NCBI GenBank assembly: GCA_902785755.1
Contig: CACZZO010000007.1
Span: 108,734-172,733, forward strand
Direction of reading: 5' to 3'
Length of the DNA: 64,000 nt
Source of the DNA: an uncultured Bacteroidia bacterium
GTDB lineage: Bacteria > Bacteroidota > Bacteroidia > Bacteroidales > F082
This document shows, one piece after another, positions 57,495-64,000 of this stretch. The notes under the pieces were generated by a model. That model saw nothing but the letters and a program-made list of their open reading frames with translations. It was not told the DNA's origin and did no database searches. Each line of letters begins with the position of its first letter. The stretch's first letter is position 1. The position numbers and the translations under genes were made by a program.

Positions 57495-59531
57495 ATGAAG
57501 AAAGTATTGTTTTCAGCAATGGCACTGACGATGGGCTTGATGATGCTCGTGTCGTGCAACAAGGAAAAGAAAGTCTCGAAGGAAGCCGTCTTCACGGCCA
57601 ACATCGAGCAGCACATTGGCCAACAAGGCCGCACCGCCATTAATTCCCTGAATGGCGATGTGAAATGGCTGGCTGGCGACAAGATTTTGGTGGCCAACGG
57701 CAACGGCGAAACTGCAGAGTTCACGCTGCAATCGGGCGCAGGAAGCACCGAAGGCACTTTCCGCACCACGGGCGAGTTTGAGATGGCCGAACCGTTCACT
57801 GCGGTATATCCCCAAACAGCCACCCTTAGCGGCACAACGGCAACCTTTAACCTGGCTGCTACGCAAACACTCACCCAAACCGGCACTTTCGCCAACGGCG
57901 CGAACCCGATGGCAGCATACGGCACGGATGAGAACCTGTACTTCAAGAACCTCTGCGGCGGCTTGGATGTCCGTCTGTTGGGCGACAACATCCATGTGAG
58001 CGGCATCCGCATCACGGGCGCAGAAGGTGAGGAACTGAACGGCACCTTCACTGTTGATTGCTCCGCCAATGAACCTGCCCTGATGGTCGGCCAAGGCACT
58101 AATGGCACAAACATTGTTATCCTGAACTGCGACGTGACCTTGACCAGCACGACAACTGCGCAAGAGTTCTTCATCGTGCTGCCCGTGGGTGCTTTGGCAC
58201 AAGGCTTCACGATGGAAGTGCTTGACGGAGAAAACATCATTTGCACCAAGCAGTTGCAGACCAACCTCGCCCAAATCGTGCGCAACGAGGTAAAGCGTTT
58301 CAATCCTCTGTTGATTGTGAACGAGACACCCATTCCGATTGAACTGCCCGACGTGGTAACCAACGCAGTGACCGACATCACCACGACTTCTGCCACGGCA
58401 GGCGGCGAAATTGTGAGCGATGGCGGCAGCACGATTACCGAGTGCGGCGTGTGCTGGAGCACAGAGCAAGAGCCTACAATTGACGGCGACCACATTGCCT
58501 CTCAAGTGACAATGGGTGAGTTCTCGGTGACGGTGGCTGGCCTGAACCAGAACACCACCTACTACCTCCGTGCCTACGCCACCAACGAGGCTGGCACGGG
58601 TTACGGTGATGTAGTGAATTTCACCACCCAAGAGGAAATTGTGATTACCGTTCCAACGGTGACGACCGATACAGTGACTGAAATTACCACCACAACGGCC
58701 ACTGTTGGTGGTCAGATTACTAGCGCTGGCAACGGCACTATTTCCGAGAGTGGCATTTGCTACAAAACGGGCAACGAGGACTGGACTTGCGTAGCCTTGA
58801 CCGCCACGAACAATGCCTTCTCAACGACCTTAACGGACTTGACTCCGAACACCACCTATACCGTGCGTGCCTACGCCACCAACGAGGAAGGCACAGGTTA
58901 TGGTGAGGAAGTGAGTTTCACCACCGACTATGGTTTCGTTGATCTCGGGTTACCAAGTGGCACCTTGTGGGCCACCTGCAATGTGGGTGCCGACAACCCC
59001 GAGGAGTACGGTGACTATTTCGCCTGGGGTGAGACGCAGCCCAAGGATTATTATTGGTGGACTACCTACCAGTACTGCAACGGCAACTACAACACGTTGA
59101 CCAAATATTGCAGCAACTCCAGTTACGGCTACAATGGCTTCACCGACAACTTGACCACCCTATTGCCCGAAGACGATGCTGCTACAGTTAACTGGGGTAG
59201 CGATTGGCGCATGCCTACATACGTGGAGTGGCAAGAACTTCACGATAACACCATTTATACATGGACGACTCAAAATGGTGTTATAGGAAAGCTCTATACC
59301 GCAAGTAACGGTGCCAGTCTCTTTCTGCCAGCTGCTGGCTACTACAGAGTGGGCAGTGTTATTGACGCAGGCAGTAGAGGCGACTATTGGTCGAGTACTC
59401 TTGGAAATCCCACACCAGATTATGGGGAAGGGTTGTATTTCTTTGGAGACTCATTCGTCAACGACAGAAACTATTCCCGCTATTTAGGTCTATCTGTTCG
59501 CGCAGTGCGTTCCACACGACAAAGCAAATGA
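57495..59531 (+). CDS. Large surface lipoprotein with Fn3-like repeats and a FISUMP domain
   Basis: 678 residues. Lipoprotein signal MKKVLFSAMALTMGLMMLVSC. An N-terminal fimbrillin-like domain (~25-290; WLAGDKILVANGNGETAEFT) is followed by two Fn3-type repeats (TNAVTDITTTSATAGGEIVS and TDTVTEITTTTATVGGQITS) and a C-terminal FISUMP (Fibrobacter-type) domain beginning FVDLGLPSGTLWATCNVGAD and containing WGSDWRMPTYVEWQELHDN. Probably an adhesin or substrate-binding protein on the cell surface. Directly follows the 56-residue peptide gene. Confidence 0.85.
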   Translation: MKKVLFSAMALTMGLMMLVSCNKEKKVSKEAVFTANIEQHIGQQGRTAINSLNGDVKWLAGDKILVANGNGETAEFTLQSGAGSTEGTFRTTGEFEMAEPFTAVYPQTATLSGTTATFNLAATQTLTQTGTFANGANPMAAYGTDENLYFKNLCGGLDVRLLGDNIHVSGIRITGAEGEELNGTFTVDCSANEPALMVGQGTNGTNIVILNCDVTLTSTTTAQEFFIVLPVGALAQGFTMEVLDGENIICTKQLQTNLAQIVRNEVKRFNPLLIVNETPIPIELPDVVTNAVTDITTTSATAGGEIVSDGGSTITECGVCWSTEQEPTIDGDHIASQVTMGEFSVTVAGLNQNTTYYLRAYATNEAGTGYGDVVNFTTQEEIVITVPTVTTDTVTEITTTTATVGGQITSAGNGTISESGICYKTGNEDWTCVALTATNNAFSTTLTDLTPNTTYTVRAYATNEEGTGYGEEVSFTTDYGFVDLGLPSGTLWATCNVGADNPEEYGDYFAWGETQPKDYYWWTTYQYCNGNYNTLTKYCSNSSYGYNGFTDNLTTLLPEDDAATVNWGSDWRMPTYVEWQELHDNTIYTWTTQNGVIGKLYTASNGASLFLPAAGYYRVGSVIDAGSRGDYWSSTLGNPTPDYGEGLYFFGDSFVNDRNYSRYLGLSVRAVRSTRQSK

Positions 59532-60023
59532 GCATTCTGTGATTATTCATAATCAATTGAATGAAATATTGATAAGACAAGAGACTTGGGGATATGGGGC
59601 AAATGTATTTGTCCTGTATCCCTTTGCATAAGTCGTGATATGGCTTGACTCTGTTATAATCTGTTTTTCGGCTGCCACGGTGTGCCAGCCCTACACGGTT
59701 GGGTGGTAGGGCTAGCACACTGCGGCAGCTGCGTTTCGGCAGGGGTTTGTTTTTTGCTGGCAGGGTGTGTTTGTTTTTCGGCAGGGGTTTCATTTCATTT
59801 CACCCCTGCCTAACATCCGCCGTCACTCCGTGACTTCCTTCGGCACACGAGGTCACCCCTACCTATTGAAAAGTGATAACCATAAATAGTTTGGGCCAAA
59901 ACTTCAAAATTTTCGCAGTTTTGGCCCAAAATCAAAATTGTTGTTTTTGGTATAAATTACTTAATATCAATGTTTTAAATACAAAAATGTAAATACCAAA
60001 CCATCTAAAATTTTACCACATCA
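59532..60023. other. Hairpin-rich intergenic region
   Basis: No gene. A 23-bp-arm hairpin GCTGCC.GTGTGCCAGCCC (59671-59693 with 59707-59729) follows the lipoprotein gene; 20 of 23 positions pair. TTTCGGCAGGGG occurs twice, and the second copy pairs with ACCCCTGCC. A perfect 13-bp arm pair TTGGGCCAAAACT/AGTTTTGGCCCAA is at 59891-59929. The stretch 59930-60010 is AT-rich, without recognised features. Confidence 0.6.
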
Positions 60024-60626
60024 TCAACGAAAATGAAGATATTCCACCGCTTCCGGCCCCTCATTAAACACCAAGTCCAAAACACTCAAATCCTCCGCAA
60101 AGGGAAATTTTGTGCCGAAAACTTGGTAATATTCTGGAAATGAGTTGTTTTCAATCGCCTTCTTCGGGGTGAAAGCCTCGCGCAAGTCGTTCTCGACCTC
60201 GTGCATATAATCCGTCGTGTGTACGATTTCCTTCTTAACCTTCAGCATCCTCAATACCGCCTGCAAAGCCGCGTCGTTCAAATCTACAAGTCGCTCGAAA
60301 TGACCTTCGAAAATCGGCCGCAGATAGTCATAATAATGGTCGAAGTAGGGCGCAGCCTTGTAAGCCGACTCCAAACAGCGGCTGTGGATGTGCTGCCACG
60401 GCTCCACGGGGCTGATTATTATGTCCTTGGTCATGGTGTGGTTGCCGTGTACCTTAACCACTGGCACGCTTAGGCTCTCCACGCCGTTGGCCGTCATCAC
60501 GCGGCAGCGGTTGCGGTAGGTCTGCTTGCGGTAGGTCTCAAACACTTCAATTAAAGGCTCGTCTTCAGCGAGAAAACGAGCCATGTAACTGATGCTTGGG
60601 AAATAGGCTGTGGAGAAAAGTGTCAT
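60024..60626 (-). CDS. WbqC-family protein
   Basis: 200 residues. WbqC-like features: TAYFPSISYMARFLAEDE at the start, then TYRNRCRVMTANGVESLSVP and SPVEPWQHIHSRCLESAYKA. Members are associated with O-antigen/glycan pathways in some bacteria but are of unsettled function. Its start overlaps the stop of the thioredoxin gene by four bases, so the two are co-translated; the pairing suggests a shared redox or envelope context but proves nothing. Confidence 0.8.
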   Translation of the reverse strand: MTLFSTAYFPSISYMARFLAEDEPLIEVFETYRKQTYRNRCRVMTANGVESLSVPVVKVHGNHTMTKDIIISPVEPWQHIHSRCLESAYKAAPYFDHYYDYLRPIFEGHFERLVDLNDAALQAVLRMLKVKKEIVHTTDYMHEVENDLREAFTPKKAIENNSFPEYYQVFGTKFPFAEDLSVLDLVFNEGPEAVEYLHFR

Positions 60627-61060
60627 TTAATCAATTGTTCCTCAACGACTTTCCTGTATCCCTCTTCCGGCAAGGCCCCGACTTGCATCGTCGGCTGGCC
60701 CTCCAAGGGGATGAACAGCACCATGGGGATGCTTTTCACCTGAAATGCTGCGGACAGGCCGCGCTCTTGGTCAGTGTTGACCTTGTAAACCAGCAACTTG
60801 CCGTCGTATTCCTCGGCCAATTTCTCCATGATGGGAGCCACGCGGCGGCACGGTCCACACCAGTCGGCGTAAAAGTCGATAATGGCAGGAAGTTCGCCCT
60901 TATAGATAAAGGTGTTCGGGTTTTTCTCAAAGTCCCATACTTTCTTCAGAAACTCGTTGTAAGTCAAATGCTTGACCTTCGATTCTTCTTTCTTTTCTTG
61001 CGCGTTGGCAGTGAAGCCAAAGGCAAGGATTGCAATAGCGATTAGGATGGTTTTTTTCAT
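60623..61060 (-). CDS. Periplasmic thioredoxin
   Basis: 145 residues. Signal peptide (MKKTILIAIAILAFGFTANA) followed by a thioredoxin fold with YADWCGPCRRVAPIM (CGPC active site) and IPMVLFIPLEG with the cis-proline loop. Secreted oxidoreductase, probably in the periplasm, acting on disulfides of envelope proteins. Coupled to the downstream WbqC-family gene. Confidence 0.88.
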   Translation of the reverse strand: MKKTILIAIAILAFGFTANAQEKKEESKVKHLTYNEFLKKVWDFEKNPNTFIYKGELPAIIDFYADWCGPCRRVAPIMEKLAEEYDGKLLVYKVNTDQERGLSAAFQVKSIPMVLFIPLEGQPTMQVGALPEEGYRKVVEEQLIK

Positions 61061-61085
61061 GATAATGGTTGTTATTTTTTGCTTT

Positions 61086-61319
61086 TCATTTTTCCATTTC
61101 TTTGATGAAATCTTCTAGACTGTCGCATTCGTACACTCGTCCTTCATCAAGGTCTTTCAAGGATCGTTCGTAGGCTGTCATTCTTTTGCGCCGAGGCCTA
61201 GAAACTTTTCCAACCCCACGTAACATGCTGATGGCCTTTTTGATGTCGTTGATAAGCGACATGTCCTTGATGTCAACTATCAATTGTCCCTCGGCAGGAA
61301 TGTTTGCAGTGTTTGCCAT
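61086..61319 (-). CDS. Small antitoxin-like protein
   Basis: 77 residues from the ATG at 61319 (MANTANIPAEGQLIVDIKDM). The middle has a basic patch VGKVSRPRRKRMTAYERSLK and the acidic end SLEDFIKEMEK, resembling antitoxins or small DNA-binding regulators of Bacteroidota. No toxin gene is adjacent, so it may be an orphan. Identity uncertain. Confidence 0.5.
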   Translation of the reverse strand: MANTANIPAEGQLIVDIKDMSLINDIKKAISMLRGVGKVSRPRRKRMTAYERSLKDLDEGRVYECDSLEDFIKEMEK

Positions 61320-61657
61320 GATACCTGTTTTTTGTGGTTTTACGGCTGCAAAAATAATCAAACTATCGGAATTTTGCCGCAAAACATGTTCCAATTTCGT
61401 TTTTTTTCTACTTTTGCAGCTTCAAATCAATGCTAATTATTATGCTAAATACTTGTAAATTATTGATTATCAATGTAATGGGGGGGGGTAAAACTCCTTT
61501 CCATGTTTTTTCATACCCTTAGTCCAAGACGGGCCGAAATGGCTTGCCTTGGATTTTTTTGTGCCTGCCATTGCGAACGGAGCGGCGCAAGGCGGGTCTT
61601 CGGAATCCTTGAATCTTAAATCTTAAATCTTTAAATGTTTCACTAAATCATCACAAA
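61320..61657. other. Leader of the 61658 gene with a nine-G run
   Basis: A -7 box TACTTTTG lies at 61409-61416. A homopolymer of nine G (61480-61488) lies in the leader, followed by a mixed GC/AT stretch without coding potential and AATCTT-type low-complexity sequence before the start at 61658. Poly-G in a leader is a candidate slippage site. Confidence 0.5.
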
Positions 61658-61954
61658 ATGTTCAGAAAAAAGAATTCCCTGAAAGCCATCGCGCTTTCGC
61701 TTGGGCTGGCGGCCATGCTGCTGTCGGCCAACAACCTCGCCGCCCAGGACGGCGGTCTTTTCAGTCGCGGTGCCACTGCTGACAATGAGACAAGCAACAC
61801 CCGTGGCTTGATGAACATCAACCTCAACACCGAAGACGGCATCACCAACGGCAACTTCGGCGAGCAGCCCGCTCCCCTCGGCAGCGGCCTTGTCCTGCTG
61901 ATTGGCGCCGGCCTCGGCTATGTGGCTCTCAAAAAGAAGGAGGACGAACAATGA
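61658..61954 (+). CDS. Small secreted/membrane protein coupled to the adhesin-type lipoprotein
   Basis: 98 residues. Signal-like N-terminus (AIALSLGLAAMLLSANNLAAQ), a mature region with GLFSRG... and GNFGEQPAPLGSG, then a transmembrane helix (GLVLLIGAGLGYVALKKKED). Resembles short accessory proteins near surface-protein genes in Bacteroidales; the role is unknown. The stop overlaps the next gene's start (ATGA). Confidence 0.6.
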   Translation: MFRKKNSLKAIALSLGLAAMLLSANNLAAQDGGLFSRGATADNETSNTRGLMNINLNTEDGITNGNFGEQPAPLGSGLVLLIGAGLGYVALKKKEDEQ

Positions 61955-63876
61955 AAAGACTTGGAATGATTGTGATGGCCGGCCTTTTGGTGCTGGGCCT
62001 CGCACAGTGCAAGAAAGAACAAACCAACAACACCCAAAGCGAGGGCAACGTTGTGAGGATTACGCTGAACGTTGGCCCTTCGACAGGCTCAGGGACCAAC
62101 AACGGCTCAAGGGTGAATGTGGATCCGGATGCTATGGATCAAGTCACTTTTGCAAGCGGCGACCAGATTGTGGTGGCCAGCAACGGCGCAGTGGTCGGCA
62201 CGCTGACCCACGACGGCACGTGTTTCAGCGGCGACATCACCGATGCCACAGAAGGCCAACCGCTCTATTTCTACTTCCTTGGCAACAAGCAAGGAACGGT
62301 TGCCAACGGCACCGCCGAATTGACCGTGAACATCAGCGACCAAACGACAGAGGCTGGCTTGCCCGTGATTTCGATGGGAAAATCCACGGTGGATTATTCC
62401 GCAGAGGTCACTTCCTACACCTCGCGTCTCTACAACAAGTGCTCGCTGATGATGTTCAACGTGACCACGCCTTCCACGGCTGCCATCTGCATCACGGGGA
62501 TGAACAACACCGTGACGGTTGACTTCAGCAACCCGACCGACGAAAACTACGGGTTCAGCTACGGCAAGGACGGCGACGGACTGATCACGATGCCCGGCGT
62601 GACTTCGGAAAACGACACGACCTGGGCCATCGTGCTTCCGCAAGACGCTTTGGCTGAAGGCGAGGACGGCTCAGTTTATACCGCCGACGATGCTTACGTC
62701 GGCACCCGCCCCCAAATGGATGCAATCGAGATGAACACGTTCCTCGATGCAGGCGTTGACCTGACTGCGGCATTTATCACTGCTTTTACCGTAGACTTCA
62801 ATGACGGCATCTTTCCCGAAGGCTGGACGACCATCGACGCCGATGGCGACGGCTACAACTGGGTGCTTGACACGGAATGCGAGTCTGCCTATGGCTATAA
62901 CCAAAGCAATGCAGGTTTCAATGGCAGCCACATGATTCTCTCTGGCTCGTACCATAAAACTGAAGGTGCTCTCCATCCCGACAACTACCTTGTGTCGCCT
63001 AAAGTGACCTTGCGCAGCGGCAGCACCTTCAGCTTCTATGCTGGCGCACAGGACTATCAATATCCCGCCGAGCACTTTGGCGTGTGCGTCTCCGACAACG
63101 GCACGGACTGGACGATGGTTCAGGAGTGGACGATGACCGCCAAGGGCGCGAGTGGCAACAGAGGCGCAGGCCGCGACGGCAACACCCGTGACCAAGGCAA
63201 TTGGCACCAATATACTGTCGACCTGAGTGCCTACGCCGGACGGAAATACATCGCCATCCGTCACTTCGATTGCTCCGACCAATTCTTTTTGAATGTCGAT
63301 AATATCAGATTGGGCGACCCCGAACCCGGGACCTCATTCTCACAGAACTTCAATAATTCTGTTTTGCCCGAAGGCTGGACCACCATCGACGCCGATGGCG
63401 ACGGCTACAACTGGGTGCTTACCAATCAAATGGCAGCCTATGGCTATAGTGCTGCCAATGATGGCCACTATGGAACCGTAGGGATGACTTCAGGCTCATA
63501 CCATGGATCTGTTGGCCCCCTTACTCCCGACAACTACCTTGTTACGCCTAAAGTGAACTTGGTTCAGGGCAGCACCTTCAGCTTCTGGGCTTGCGCCCAG
63601 GATGCCGATTATCCCGCCGAGCACTTTGGCGTGTATGTGTCCGACAACGGCACGAGCGGCTGGACGATGGTTCAGGAGTGGACGATGACCGCCAAAGGCG
63701 CGAGTGGCAACAAAGGCAATGGCCGCGACGGCAACACCCGTGACATAGGCAACTGGTATCAATATACCGTCGACCTGAGCGCCTACGCCGGAGAGAAGTA
63801 CATCGCCATCCGTCACTTCAATTGCAGCGACGAGTTCTTTTTGGAAGTCGACGATATACTGCTGACCGTCAACTGA
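61951..63876 (+). CDS. Adhesin-type surface lipoprotein with two cleaved-adhesin (choice-of-anchor J) domains
   Basis: 641 residues. Lipoprotein signal (MKRLGMIVMAGLLVLGLAQC). The N-terminal ~250 residues are a fimbrillin-like part (FASGDQIVVASNGAVVGTLT); two ~180-residue jelly-roll domains follow (FPEGWTTIDADGDGYNWVL starting near residue 288, and LPEGWTTIDADGDGYNWVL starting near residue 472), offset by 552 bases with high DNA identity, indicating recent duplication. Such cleaved-adhesin domains occur with gingipain-type proteases and surface adhesins. Contains the in-frame 23-bp repeat at 62074-62096. Coupled to the small protein upstream. Confidence 0.85.
   Translation: MKRLGMIVMAGLLVLGLAQCKKEQTNNTQSEGNVVRITLNVGPSTGSGTNNGSRVNVDPDAMDQVTFASGDQIVVASNGAVVGTLTHDGTCFSGDITDATEGQPLYFYFLGNKQGTVANGTAELTVNISDQTTEAGLPVISMGKSTVDYSAEVTSYTSRLYNKCSLMMFNVTTPSTAAICITGMNNTVTVDFSNPTDENYGFSYGKDGDGLITMPGVTSENDTTWAIVLPQDALAEGEDGSVYTADDAYVGTRPQMDAIEMNTFLDAGVDLTAAFITAFTVDFNDGIFPEGWTTIDADGDGYNWVLDTECESAYGYNQSNAGFNGSHMILSGSYHKTEGALHPDNYLVSPKVTLRSGSTFSFYAGAQDYQYPAEHFGVCVSDNGTDWTMVQEWTMTAKGASGNRGAGRDGNTRDQGNWHQYTVDLSAYAGRKYIAIRHFDCSDQFFLNVDNIRLGDPEPGTSFSQNFNNSVLPEGWTTIDADGDGYNWVLTNQMAAYGYSAANDGHYGTVGMTSGSYHGSVGPLTPDNYLVTPKVNLVQGSTFSFWACAQDADYPAEHFGVYVSDNGTSGWTMVQEWTMTAKGASGNKGNGRDGNTRDIGNWYQYTVDLSAYAGEKYIAIRHFNCSDEFFLEVDDILLTVN
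62074..62096. repeat. 23-bp dispersed repeat inside the adhesin gene
   Basis: GGCCCTTCGACAGGCTCAGG plus GAC, translated GPSTGSGT; one base differs from the copy in the NlpC/P60 gene at 54482-54504. Confidence 0.85.
62815..63876 (+). repeat. Tandem 552-bp duplication within the adhesin gene
   Basis: CCCGAAGGCTGGAC(G/C)ACCATCG begins at 62815 and again at 63367, and the following ~500 bases of each unit remain closely similar, including the TGGACGATGGTTCAGGAGTG segment near the C-terminus. The two units encode the two cleaved-adhesin domains. Confidence 0.85.
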
Positions 63877-64000
63877 TGACGGGCGGTTCTTCCGAATTTG
63901 CAATCACGAGCGGTCGAAAGACATGCAAAAGTATCAAAAAGACATAATAAGTGATAAACAATACAGCCGATTAATACTAAAATTTGGATCATGCCGTTGA
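63877..64000. other. End of window, no gene assigned
   Basis: A short open frame at 63923-64000 (MQKYQKDIISDKQYSRLILK then stop) is too short to judge. Nothing else recognised. Confidence 0.3.

Noticed and set aside
57513..58631. Two antisense open frames over the FISUMP lipoprotein gene
   Set aside because: Produced by low-complexity Thr/Gly codons on the coding strand.

Overview
The window looks like a chromosomal segment of a Bacteroidales (Bacteroidota) bacterium. Genes are preceded by the TAnnTTTG -7 box of that phylum (often with TTG about 19-21 bases upstream) and rarely by Shine-Dalgarno sequences. Two proteins carry type IX secretion (T9SS) C-terminal sorting domains and one is gingipain-like. 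Lipoproteins, an outer-membrane TonB-dependent receptor, IorAB and class II aldolase fit an anaerobic gut-type member. No rRNA, tRNA or CRISPR array was seen.

Layout. 1-8.8 kb: end of a YbbR/CdaR-like gene, coaE, ATPase A1, indolepyruvate oxidoreductase iorA/iorB, a CstA-type permease, two PepSY-like proteins and prfB with a classical +1 frameshift site. 8.8-18.6 kb: a BspA-like surface protein, ATPases A2, A3 and A4, an S41 protease, a membrane protein with its winged-helix regulator, and a 51-bp repeated element. 18.7-25.2 kb: an ECF sigma factor operon, a candidate small RNA, a TonB-dependent receptor and a T9SS protein. 25.4-29.5 kb: a fatty-acid synthesis set fabH-fabF-fabZ-acpP-fabG. 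29.6-38.7 kb: an accessory stretch, AT-rich at its two ends: UPF0489 protein, WG-repeat/trypsin lipoprotein, PIN toxin-antitoxin, LytTR regulator, MsbA-like exporter and a HindIII-like restriction-modification pair. 38.8-56.9 kb: purB, a YhcG-type nuclease, ATPase A5, fructose-bisphosphate aldolase, a gingipain-like protease, ATPase A6, pruA, a lipoprotein, ATPase A7, an NlpC/P60 hydrolase and a PgpH-like HD phosphohydrolase. 56.9-64 kb: a long structured-looking leader, a 56-residue peptide gene, large surface lipoproteins, WbqC, thioredoxin and an adhesin-type lipoprotein.

The most striking feature is a family of seven P-loop ATPases (A1-A7; six with a C-terminal PD-(D/E)XK-like motif of the DUF4143/DUF234 kind). 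Each has its own private repeat in its promoter or leader: 5 copies at exactly 33 bp (A1), one inverted pair (A2), 2 units of 51 bp (A3), 3 copies at 32 bp (A4), 3 copies at 33 bp (A5), palindromes plus a 37-bp direct repeat flanking the gene (A6), and 3 units of exactly 53 bp (A7). Most spacings are near whole helical turns, the repeats overlap likely promoter elements in several cases, and the sequence differs from gene to gene. This suggests cognate operator arrays for these functionally obscure ATPases. That reading is inference; the repeats and their spacing are read directly from the sequence.
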